Below are positions 56,929 to 64,000 of a stretch of 64,000 bases of DNA, piece by piece. The stretch is taken from the NCBI RefSeq assembly GCF_036924535.1, contig NZ_JAZHRT010000001.1, forward strand, positions 8,246,001 through 8,310,000, read 5' to 3'. The notes under the pieces were generated by a model. That model worked only from the letters and a program-made list of their open reading frames with translations, did not search any database and was not told the origin of the DNA. Origin of the DNA: Bradyrhizobium sp. AZCC 2262 (lineage in GTDB: Bacteria; Pseudomonadota; Alphaproteobacteria; Rhizobiales; Xanthobacteraceae). The translations under genes and the position numbers were made by a program. Numbering within the stretch: position 1 is the first letter of the stretch; each line of letters begins with the position of its first letter.

Positions 56929-56993
56929 AGCACAAGGATCCTTCTGGCAACAGCGATCTTCGGCCATGCGTCCCCGAGGAGGCGCATTTCAAA

Positions 56994-57022
56994 TGTTGCA
57001 CCAAATCGAGATTTGTGCAACA
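56994..57022. promoter_or_regulatory. Near-perfect inverted repeat between aapQ and rpiR, candidate operator
   Basis: Arms TGTTGCACCAAAT (56994-57006) and ATTTGTGCAACA (57011-57022) around CGAG, with one extra C in the left arm. It ends 9 nt before the rpiR ATG and lies in the shared control region of the divergent aapQM and rpiR units, so RpiR itself is the likely binder. Confidence 0.65.
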
Positions 57023-57030
57023 TATGTTTC

Positions 57031-57906
57031 ATGGCGCTGCCCCAGCCAAAATCCTCGCCGCTCAGCGAATTGTGCAGTGCGCTGCCGTCGCTTCCAGCGC
57101 GGCTGCAGCAGGTCGGGCGCTTCGTCGCGGCCAATGATTACGACGCCACGACGCGTTCGATGCGCGATCTGGCCGCCGAGGCCGGCGCCGATCCCGCCGC
57201 CTTCACGCGTCTTGCAAAAGCGCTGGGTTATTCCGGATGGGACGAGTTGCGCGCCGCGCTGACCGAGGCGCGCCGGCCAACGCAAGCCCAGCCGTTCTCG
57301 GCCCGCACCCGCGCCGGCCGCAACGGGCCCCACGCCGAAATCTCGCTGGTCGCCGACAAGCTGGAAGCCGAGGCGGCAGGCCTTGCGCGTATCGCGCCCG
57401 GCGCTGTGGCCGACGCGGCGAAGGCTTTGAACGCGGCGCGACGGATCTGGATCGCCGGTTTTCGTAGCTGCCGCAGCGTGGCCGAGTTGCTCAACTATCA
57501 GCTTCGGCTGTTCCGCCCCGACGAGGTACATCTGGTCGGCGGCTCCGGCCCGGAAGATCTCGACCTCGGCGCCTTCCGGAGCGGCGATGCGGTCGTAGTC
57601 ATCGGCTTTGCTCCCTATTCCAGAGCCAGCGTGCTGTCCGCGCGTGCCGCGCATGATTCCGGCGCCACGCTGGTCGCGATTGCCGACGCGATCACCGCGC
57701 CGATGGCGGAGGGCGCTGATCATCTGCTGCTCTATGAAGCCGCCGCATCGCCCGGATTCTTTCCGAGCCTGACCGGCGCCATTGCGATTGCGCAGTCGCT
57801 GGCCGCGGTCACCTTCGTGCTCGGCGGCGCCAAGGCAAAGCGCCGCCTCGAAGAGACCGAAGGCCGGCTGGCCGCGATGTCGCAATATGTTGCCGAGGAG
57901 GGTTGA
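57031..57906 (+). CDS. MurR/RpiR family transcriptional regulator
   Basis: A 291-residue regulator with an N-terminal winged-HTH (LPARLQQVGRFVAANDYDATTRSMRDLAAEAGADPAAFTRLAKALGYSGWDELRAAL) and a C-terminal SIS domain (RRIWIAGFRSCRSVAELLNYQLRLFRPDEVHLV and IGFAPYSRASVLSARAAHDSGATLVAI). SIS domains usually sense sugar phosphates, but this cluster suggests an amino-acid related ligand. It heads the unit with the aminotransferase and probably controls it and aapQM. Confidence 0.92.
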   Translation: MALPQPKSSPLSELCSALPSLPARLQQVGRFVAANDYDATTRSMRDLAAEAGADPAAFTRLAKALGYSGWDELRAALTEARRPTQAQPFSARTRAGRNGPHAEISLVADKLEAEAAGLARIAPGAVADAAKALNAARRIWIAGFRSCRSVAELLNYQLRLFRPDEVHLVGGSGPEDLDLGAFRSGDAVVVIGFAPYSRASVLSARAAHDSGATLVAIADAITAPMAEGADHLLLYEAAASPGFFPSLTGAIAIAQSLAAVTFVLGGAKAKRRLEETEGRLAAMSQYVAEEG

Positions 57907-57911
57907 CCGTC

Positions 57912-59261
57912 ATGAGCGTCAGCAAGAGCCGCGTGCTGCATCGAAGTCTGCGTGAAACCCCTCCCAGGGCGATCGGCGGCGAGGGCGTCTGGCTGATTGG
58001 CGAGGACGGCAGGCGGATTCTGGATGCGTCCGGCGGGGCCGCCGTCTCCTGTCTCGGCCACCAGCATCCGCGCGTGCTCGCGGCGATGGCGCGGCAGGTG
58101 TCGAAGCTGGCCTACGCCCACACCAGTTTCTTCTCGTCGGAGCCGGCCGAAGCGCTGGCCGACAAGCTCGTGGGCCACGAGCCCGGCGGGCTGGGTTACG
58201 CCTATCTCGTCAGCGGCGGCTCGGAAGCGATCGAGGCCAGCATCAAGCTGGCGCGGCAGTATTTTATCGAAGCCGGCCAGCCGCAACGCCAGCGCTTCAT
58301 CGCACGTCGCCAGAGCTATCATGGCAATACGCTGGGTGCGCTGGCTGCCGGCGGCAATGCCTGGCGTCGTGAGCCCTATGCGCCCCTGCTGTCAACGGCC
58401 TTCAGCCATGTGACGCCGGCCTTCGCCTATCACGAAAAACGCGACAGCGAATCCGAGGCAGATTTCGTCGCCCGGCTGGCGGCCGAGCTGGAGGCGGAAT
58501 TCCAGCGACTTGGCCCGGAGAACGTGGCGGCGTTCATCGCCGAGCCCGTGGTGGGCGCGACCGCGGGCTGCGTGCCGGCGCCGGAGGGATATTTCCGCGC
58601 CGTTCGCGAGATGTGCGACCGGCATGGCGCGCTCCTCATCCTCGACGAGGTGATGTGCGGCATGGGTCGCACCGGCACGCGCCATGCCTGGGAGCAGGAG
58701 GGCATCGCCCCCGACATCCAGGCGATCGCCAAGGGATTGGGCGGCGGCTATCAGCCGATCGGCGCCATGCTTGCGAGCACGCGCATCGTCGATGCCATCC
58801 GTGACGGTTCGGGCGCATTCCAGCACGGCCATACCTATCTGGCCCATCCGCTGGCCTGCGCCGCGGCGCTTGAGGTGCAGCGGGTGATCGATGACGAGCA
58901 ATTGCTCGACAGGGTCAAGGATCTCGGCCGCCACCTCGAGCGGCGCCTGACCGAGCGTTTTGGTAATCACCGGCATGTCGGCGACATCAGGGGCCGCGGG
59001 CTATTCCAGGCCATCGAACTGGTCGCCGATCGCGCCACCCGAGCGCCGTTCGATCCGGCGCTGAAATTGAACCAGCGCATCAAGGCGATCGCCTTCGAAG
59101 GCGGGCTCGGTTGTTATCCCGCGGGCGGATGCATGGACGGTCGCAGCGGCGATCATGTCCTGCTCGCGCCGCCCTATATTGCGACGGCGGCCGATATCGA
59201 CATGATCGTCGACCGCTTAGGGCACGCGGTCGACTTAGCGTTGAAGAGTGTGGGTCATTAG
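57912..59261 (+). CDS. Class III aminotransferase, PLP-dependent
   Basis: A 449-residue aminotransferase of the omega/acetylornithine-like fold type I group. The PLP lysine is in IAKGLGGGYQPIGAML, the cofactor contact D in LLILDEVMCGMGRTGT. It has a GGSEAIEASIKLARQYF helix and the substrate-facing YAHTSFFSSEPAEALADKL. The start ATG 57912 has GAGGAGG upstream and is 6 nt after the rpiR stop. Its substrate amine or amino acid is not known; the cluster suggests a non-standard or imported amino acid. Confidence 0.92.
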   Translation: MSVSKSRVLHRSLRETPPRAIGGEGVWLIGEDGRRILDASGGAAVSCLGHQHPRVLAAMARQVSKLAYAHTSFFSSEPAEALADKLVGHEPGGLGYAYLVSGGSEAIEASIKLARQYFIEAGQPQRQRFIARRQSYHGNTLGALAAGGNAWRREPYAPLLSTAFSHVTPAFAYHEKRDSESEADFVARLAAELEAEFQRLGPENVAAFIAEPVVGATAGCVPAPEGYFRAVREMCDRHGALLILDEVMCGMGRTGTRHAWEQEGIAPDIQAIAKGLGGGYQPIGAMLASTRIVDAIRDGSGAFQHGHTYLAHPLACAAALEVQRVIDDEQLLDRVKDLGRHLERRLTERFGNHRHVGDIRGRGLFQAIELVADRATRAPFDPALKLNQRIKAIAFEGGLGCYPAGGCMDGRSGDHVLLAPPYIATAADIDMIVDRLGHAVDLALKSVGH

Positions 59262-59274
59262 CAGGAGGAGCAGT

Positions 59275-60291
59275 ATGAAGAGGATCATCATCGCTACAGG
59301 CTTGCTCGCCGCATCGTGCCTGACGGCGCAGGCGGCCGCTACACTGGATACGGTCAAGCAGCGCGGCACGCTGGTGTGCGGCGTCAGCGCCGGCTTTGCC
59401 GGCTTCTCGACCCCGGACTCGCAAGGCAACTACAAGGGGCTCGACGTCGACTATTGCCGTGCTTTGGCGGCCGGGGTACTCGGTGACGCCACAAAAGTGC
59501 GATATGTCGCGCTCACCGCGCAGAATCGCTTCACCGCCCTGCAATCGGGCGAAATCGACGTGCTCTATCGCAACTCGACCCAGACCTATCTGCGCGGCAC
59601 GACGCTCGGACTGCGGCAGGGGCCGGTCAATTTCTATGACGGCCAGGGGTTTGTCGTGCGTGCCGATGCCGGCGTGAAGGATTTAAAGGGCCTGAACGGC
59701 GCCACCGTCTGCGTCGCGCAGGGTACGACCCACGAGGTCACGCTCGGCGATTACGGCCGCGCCAACGGGATCGAATGGAAGCCGCTGGTGTTCGACCGCA
59801 CCGACACCATGTACCAGACCTTCTTCGGCGGGCGCTGCGATGCCATGACCCAGGATGCTTCCGCGCTGGCGGGCGCCGTCACCACGGCGGCCTCGAACCC
59901 CGCCGACTATGTCGTCCTGCCGCAGACCATCAGCAAGGAGCCGCTCGGACCGTTCACCCGCAACGGCGACGAGGTGTGGACCGACATCATCGCCTGGCTG
60001 CATTACGGCCTGATCGAGGCGGAAGAACTCGGCGTCACCGCCGCCAATGTCGACGAGATGGCGAAGTCCAGCAGCGTCCCGGCCATCCAGCGGCTGCTCG
60101 GCACGTCAGGCGAACTCGGGTCGCGGCTCGGCCTCGACAACAAATGGATGCTGAAGGCGATCAAGACAGGCGGCAATTACGGCGAGATTTTTGAGCGCAA
60201 TGTCGGCAAGTCGAGCCCGCTGAAGCTCGATCGCGGCCTGAACGCGACCTGGAGCAAGGGCGGCCTGATGTACGCCCTGCCGTTCAAGTGA
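59275..60291 (+). CDS. aapJ: General amino-acid ABC transporter binding protein, AapJ-like
   Basis: A 338-residue periplasmic binding protein. Signal peptide IIIATGLLAASCLTAQAAA, then TLDTVKQRGTLVCGVSAGFAGFSTPDSQGNYKGLDVDYCRALAAGVLGD and the family segment ALQSGEIDVLYRNSTQTYLRGTTLGL. ATG 59275 has GGAGGAG upstream and lies 13 nt after the aminotransferase stop. The three Aap parts are split over both strands and no aapP is seen, so the ATPase must come from another locus. Confidence 0.93.
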   Translation: MKRIIIATGLLAASCLTAQAAATLDTVKQRGTLVCGVSAGFAGFSTPDSQGNYKGLDVDYCRALAAGVLGDATKVRYVALTAQNRFTALQSGEIDVLYRNSTQTYLRGTTLGLRQGPVNFYDGQGFVVRADAGVKDLKGLNGATVCVAQGTTHEVTLGDYGRANGIEWKPLVFDRTDTMYQTFFGGRCDAMTQDASALAGAVTTAASNPADYVVLPQTISKEPLGPFTRNGDEVWTDIIAWLHYGLIEAEELGVTAANVDEMAKSSSVPAIQRLLGTSGELGSRLGLDNKWMLKAIKTGGNYGEIFERNVGKSSPLKLDRGLNATWSKGGLMYALPFK

Positions 60292-60300
60292 AGGTACATA

Positions 60301-60350
60301 GCGTTTTCGAGCGAAGTGGATGCCGGTTCGCGTCAAGAAAACGCGTCAAA
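60301..60350. repeat. Palindromic repeat, family F, short copy
   Basis: GCGTTTTCGAGCGAAGTGGA to AAGAAAACGCGTCAAAC. It matches the reverse complement of the second half of the element at 19206-19311. It lies in the 120-nt gap between aapJ and the racemase-like gene. Confidence 0.78.
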
Positions 60351-60411
60351 CAAAAAAACTACTGCGGCGCAGTGGGTTGACACAGACTGCGCCGTTGCCA
60401 CACTGACTAAC

Positions 60412-61053
60412 ATGCGCATCACGCTCGTCCACGCCCTGAAACATTCGATTGTGCCGATCGAGGCCTCGTTCGCAAAACTTTGGCCCGACGCCCGCCTGAT
60501 GAACCTGCTCGACGACAGCCTGTCGGCCGATCTGGCGCGCGACGGCGGGCTCACCGACGCCATGACCGAGCGCTTCCTTAGGCTCGGGCGCTACGCGGCC
60601 GGCACCGGATCGGACGCGATTCTGTTCACCTGCTCCGCCTTCGGGCCCTGCATCGAAGCGGTTGCCCGTGCACACGCGCCCATGCCAGTGCTCAAGCCCA
60701 ATGAGGCGATGATCGAGCAGGCCGTCGCAAAGGGCCGCAAGATCGGTTTGTTGTCGACGTTCCCGCCGACGCTGGCGTCGATGCCGCCGGAATTTCCGTC
60801 GTCGATCGAACTGGTGCCGAAACTGGCTGAAGGCGCCATGGCCGCGCTCGACCGCGGGGACCGCGCGACCCATGACCGCCTGGTGGTGGAAGCCTCAAAG
60901 GACCTGCGGGAATGCGATCTCATCGCGCTCGCGCAGTACAGCATGGCGCCAGCGGCAGAACAGGTCGCCGAGGTAACCGGGCGGCCAGTGCTGACGACAC
61001 CCGACAGCGCGGTGCTCAAATTGAAGGGAATGCTTGCCGCCGGCCGCACCTAG
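60412..61053 (+). CDS. Aspartate/glutamate racemase-like protein
   Basis: A 213-residue protein of the Asp/Glu/hydantoin racemase fold. The first catalytic-Cys region has C74 and C80 in LFTCSAFGPCIEA. The second-half site, where true racemases have a Cys, reads LIALAQYSMAP without one. It may therefore be a racemase variant or another single-Cys enzyme of the fold. ATG 60412 begins the conserved sequence; an AT-rich TTGACA lies 30 nt upstream but no clear -10. It follows aapJ. Confidence 0.82.
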   Translation: MRITLVHALKHSIVPIEASFAKLWPDARLMNLLDDSLSADLARDGGLTDAMTERFLRLGRYAAGTGSDAILFTCSAFGPCIEAVARAHAPMPVLKPNEAMIEQAVAKGRKIGLLSTFPPTLASMPPEFPSSIELVPKLAEGAMAALDRGDRATHDRLVVEASKDLRECDLIALAQYSMAPAAEQVAEVTGRPVLTTPDSAVLKLKGMLAAGRT

Positions 61054-61077
61054 GTCCCAGGCGTTGAGGGGAGCGCG

Positions 61078-62346
61078 ATGACAGTACGGTTCAGTCGGCG
61101 CGATGCGTTATTGCGAACGGCAGCCGCCGCGGTGACAGGCCTGATCTCCGGCGCAGCCATTCCCGGCCTTGCAGCTCCGCTCCGCACGTCGTCCCGCAAC
61201 GGCGAAATCGACGCCATTTTGCAGGCTCGGGTCGATGCGGCAGACGTGCCAGGCGTTGTCGCCATGGCCGCAACCGAGCATTCGGTGATCTATCAGGGCG
61301 CATTCGGCGCGAGAAGCCTGGGCACCGCTGCCAGGATGTCGGCCGATACGGTGTTCAGCATTGCATCAATGACCAAATTGCTGACATCCGTCGCAGCACT
61401 GCAACTCGTCGAGCGGGACAAACTCAAACTGGACGAACCGGCAGCAAGAATTGATCCGACGCTCGGGTCGCCCCAGGTTCTCGATGGTTTCGATGTGCAA
61501 GGAGCCCCGCAACTGCGCGACGCGCGAAAGCCGATCACGCTGCGCCATCTGCTGACGCACACATCGGGCTTTAGCTATCAGCTTTGGGACACGAATGTCG
61601 TTCGCTACAACAAAACAGCCCGCAACGATACAGCGATGCCGCGCACGCCGCTGATGTTCGATCCGGACACCAGGTGGGCCTATGGTGGCAGTCTCGACCG
61701 GGTCGGCCGGTTGGTGGAGATCGTCAGTGGACAGAGTTTGGATCGCTATTTCCGGGATCACATTCTTGGCCCGCTCGGGATGCACGACACCGCCTTCTCG
61801 CTTACCGAGAGGCAGCGCGCCCGCCAGGCAAGTCTGCATTTGCGCAAGGCGGATGGAACGCTTGTGCCGCAGCCCCGGGTGAGACGAACTGAGCCGAAAG
61901 TGATTTCGGGTGGCGGCGGCATCTATTCCACAGCGCCGGATTATCTGACTCTGCTTCAGGCGCTGCTGAACGGCGGAGGGCTTGCCGGGAAAAGCATCCT
62001 GCGGCCGCAGACGGTTGCGTTCATGTCCACGAACCAGATCGGCAACCTCGATGCGGGAATTCTCAAGACGACAAATCCGGCATTGTCTGACAACGTCGAT
62101 TTTTTCCCGGGTGTCCGGCTGCGGTGGGGGCTTGGCGATATGATCAATATCGATCCTGTGCCTGACGGACGCAGCGCAGGCAGCCTGACATGGGCCGGGC
62201 TTTACAACACCTACTATTGGATCGACCCGGCGTCGCATATCGCAGGTGTGATCATGATGCAGGTATTGCCGTTCGCCGACCAGCGCGCGCTTAACATCTA
62301 CCGTCTATTCGAGCGCGGCATCTACCGTGTCCATAGGGCAGCCTGA
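61078..62346 (+). CDS. Tat-exported serine hydrolase, beta-lactamase superfamily
   Basis: A 422-residue homologue of the 4511-5698 gene. The N-terminus carries a twin-arginine signal (RFSRRDALLRTAAAAVTG), so the enzyme is likely folded before it is moved to the periplasm. Active-site S97-M-T-K100 is in FSIASMTKLLTSVA. The C-terminal SAGSLTWAGLYNTYYWIDP motif is shared with the paralogue. It lies 24 nt after the racemase-like gene on the same strand and may be part of that unit; cleavage of a D-amino-acid amide or ester is a guess. Confidence 0.88.
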   Translation: MTVRFSRRDALLRTAAAAVTGLISGAAIPGLAAPLRTSSRNGEIDAILQARVDAADVPGVVAMAATEHSVIYQGAFGARSLGTAARMSADTVFSIASMTKLLTSVAALQLVERDKLKLDEPAARIDPTLGSPQVLDGFDVQGAPQLRDARKPITLRHLLTHTSGFSYQLWDTNVVRYNKTARNDTAMPRTPLMFDPDTRWAYGGSLDRVGRLVEIVSGQSLDRYFRDHILGPLGMHDTAFSLTERQRARQASLHLRKADGTLVPQPRVRRTEPKVISGGGGIYSTAPDYLTLLQALLNGGGLAGKSILRPQTVAFMSTNQIGNLDAGILKTTNPALSDNVDFFPGVRLRWGLGDMINIDPVPDGRSAGSLTWAGLYNTYYWIDPASHIAGVIMMQVLPFADQRALNIYRLFERGIYRVHRAA

Positions 62347-62360
62347 GCGCGGCGGTCGCT

Positions 62361-62672
62361 TCAGACGTCTTTCTTCTTGGCAGGCTTTTTTGCCGCCTTC
62401 GCGGCCGCTGCTTCCTCGGCCGCGTTCCTGATCGCCCGGGCGTAACTATCGGCGGTGTTTTCCGCAGAATTCTGCAGCCGCTTGGCCGCGGCCGTGCCGA
62501 GCTCCATCGTGCTCTTGGCGATCAGGCGGAACTGGTCCCGGGACGCCTTGTCCTTGGCCTTGGCTGCGCGGGCCAGGATCTGGCCGCGCCGTTTCTTCAC
62601 GGCGGCCATCAGGCTCTTGTTCTGCGCTTTTGCGATTTGCCGGATGACGACGTCGAGATCGGCTTCAGCCAT
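62361..62672 (-). CDS. Small Lys/Ala-rich protein, hypothetical
   Basis: A 103-residue, mostly helical, highly charged protein. The C-terminal tail is a Lys/Ala/Pro run (KAAKKPAKKKDV) like the tails of histone H1-like and other nucleoid proteins. The middle (residues 20-70) is rich in Lys, Arg and Ala. The family is not recognised. It lies convergent to the serine hydrolase. Confidence 0.7.
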   Translation of the reverse strand: MAEADLDVVIRQIAKAQNKSLMAAVKKRRGQILARAAKAKDKASRDQFRLIAKSTMELGTAAAKRLQNSAENTADSYARAIRNAAEEAAAAKAAKKPAKKKDV

Positions 62673-62919
62673 TATGAGTCACTCTTGCCGCACCATGCCA
62701 CCCGTTAGGTGCTGATATCGCTGGCGCATTACGGTTGATGAAAGAACAGACATCATTGTGTCGCCCCGGCGTGACGATTTCAAGCGCCGATTTGGCAGCC
62801 CTGTGGCGTGGTGTCTTGCTCAGTTTTGCAGCTGCCGCCTGAGGCCGGAAGCGCCCGCCGATAACAATCGATTAACGGTGTATTGGTACGAATCCGCAAC
62901 CAACAGGAAGGCAAGCGGC

Positions 62920-64000
62920 ATGCGTAACCTCACCGTCTACCAGCGTTTTGCGATGATCATTGCGGCGCTGACGATCGTGCTATTTGCCGTCTCCGCCCTG
63001 CAGATCCTGGTGTTGCGCGATGCGACGCTCGACGAGCGGCGCACCACGGTCCGCGATCTCGTCGAGGCCGCGACAAAGGTTCTCGCCCACTATGAGGGGG
63101 AGGCCAAGGCCGGCAGGATCGAGCCGGATAGAGCGCGCCAGATGGCCTTTGCCTCGATCAACTCCATGCGCTGGGGCGAATATTCGGACTATATCGGCGT
63201 CTACGGCACGGGCAGCTCGGATGCGGGCGTCACCTATGTGCATGCCAATCCCAAATACATCAACGTCAACCGCTGGGACTTCAAGGACAAGAGCGGCAAG
63301 CTGTTGATCCAGGACATCGTGCGGACGGCGCGCGCCGGCGGCGGTTTTGTCGAGTATCTGGCACCCCGGTCGGCCGGTGGCGACGAACTTCGCAAGGTCT
63401 CCTATGTCGGAGCCTTTGGCGCGGGCGACAAGGCTCTCGCGCTTCAGGCGGGCGCCTATGTCGACGATATCGACGCCGTGGTCTTTCGCCGGATGATCTG
63501 GGCCGGGATCGCCGGCCTGGCCGGGCTCGCCATCGCGGCATTCGCGGCGTTCTGGCTTGGCCGTGGCCTGGTCGGCCCCCTCAACAGAACCTGCTCGGCC
63601 ATGGACGAGCTGATTAAGGGCAATCTTGCGGTCGAAATTCCGTTCGCCGATCGGACCAACGAGGTCGGCCGGATTGCGCGAAGCCTGCAGGTCTTCAAGG
63701 ATCATCTGGTAGAAACGACGCGGCTCCGCACCGAGCAGGAAGCGATGAAGACGCGCTCCGCCGAGGACCGGCGGACGGATCTGTCCCGTATCGCCGACGA
63801 ATTCGAGCGCAGCATCGGTGGGGTCATCCGCGGCACCGCCACCGCCGCCGACGAGCTGCAGGGATCGGCTTCGTCGATGTCCACGATCGCGGTGGGGACG
63901 ACGGATCAGAGCGCCAAGGTCGCGGCCGCAGCCGAGCAGACCGCATCGAACGTTCAAACCGTTGCGGCCTCCGCGGAAGAGCTGTCGTCCTCGATCCAGG
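62920..64000 (+). CDS. Methyl-accepting chemotaxis protein, cut by the window end
   Basis: The first 360 residues of a chemoreceptor. TM1 is at about residues 9-27 (RFAMIIAALTIVLFAVSAL), followed by a single-Cache-type domain (RTTVRDLVEAATKVLAHYEGEA, YSDYIGVYGTG, HANPKYINVNRWDFKDKSGKLLI). TM2 is at about 190-212, then HAMP (LVGPLNRTCSAMDELIKGNLAVEIP) and the start of the signalling domain. GAAGG lies about 10 nt upstream of the ATG. The C-terminus runs beyond base 64000. Confidence 0.93.
   Translation, partial: MRNLTVYQRFAMIIAALTIVLFAVSALQILVLRDATLDERRTTVRDLVEAATKVLAHYEGEAKAGRIEPDRARQMAFASINSMRWGEYSDYIGVYGTGSSDAGVTYVHANPKYINVNRWDFKDKSGKLLIQDIVRTARAGGGFVEYLAPRSAGGDELRKVSYVGAFGAGDKALALQAGAYVDDIDAVVFRRMIWAGIAGLAGLAIAAFAAFWLGRGLVGPLNRTCSAMDELIKGNLAVEIPFADRTNEVGRIARSLQVFKDHLVETTRLRTEQEAMKTRSAEDRRTDLSRIADEFERSIGGVIRGTATAADELQGSASSMSTIAVGTTDQSAKVAAAAEQTASNVQTVAASAEELSSSIQ

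Noticed and set aside
60377..60411. A promoter for the racemase-like gene
   Set aside because: A TTGACA is present but no acceptable -10 lies at 16-18 nt, so it was not listed as a feature.

Overview
The window looks like chromosomal DNA from a Bradyrhizobium-type alphaproteobacterium (Nitrobacteraceae). The evidence is the high GC content, the DUF3551 and DUF1428/DUF899 genes, the aap-type amino-acid permeases, the gyrB/recF/dnaN/dnaA/rpsT group, and many dispersed palindromic intergenic repeats of a kind typical for that group. No rRNA, tRNA, CRISPR array, transposase or phage gene was recognised.

Layout. 1-3641 is the tail of a probable type I restriction-modification locus (small RHH protein and hsdR), followed by a repeat-rich gap. 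4.5-19.2 kb is a mixed housekeeping and catabolic stretch: serine hydrolases, gabD, a crotonase, purC, pirin, a frameshifted acetyltransferase, a membrane-anchored AraC regulator, MmgE/PrpD, a FUSC transporter, and DUF2867 with MATE. 19.3-31.4 kb is the replication block, read mostly on the minus strand: rpsT, dnaA, dnaN, a DUF559 nuclease-like gene, recF, an opposite-strand acyltransferase, gyrB and murA. gyrB carries one extra base, and murA has Asp where the catalytic Cys normally sits. A 1.34-kb gene-free stretch upstream of dnaA carries a perfect DnaA box and several GANTC sites.

31.8-41.7 kb holds a small membrane protein, msrA, a polysaccharide-export lipoprotein, an orphan Bug/TctC binding protein, dienelactone and alpha/beta hydrolases, an IorAB-like molybdenum hydroxylase and an HD-GYP protein. 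41.8-48.8 kb holds a P450, an exported amidohydrolase, an acyl-CoA synthetase, a VOC protein, a second Bug protein and DUF3551. 48.9-51.1 kb is a compact ArsR-SRPBCC-DUF899-DUF1428 operon with an apparently leaderless start and an overlapping palindrome. 51.3-64 kb holds an orphan TRAP binding protein, two chemoreceptors, and a divergent amino-acid uptake and catabolism cluster (aapM-aapQ against rpiR, class III aminotransferase, aapJ, racemase-like, serine hydrolase) that lacks the aapP ATPase.

At least six families of palindromic repeats lie between genes. Two copies have become coding: one supplies the N-terminus of the DUF559 protein and another the C-terminus and stop codon of the DUF899 protein. 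The DUF559 gene sits between two inverted 58-bp copies of the same repeat, inserted between dnaN and recF. This nuclease-repeat arrangement is the strongest candidate here for an under-described mobile unit.
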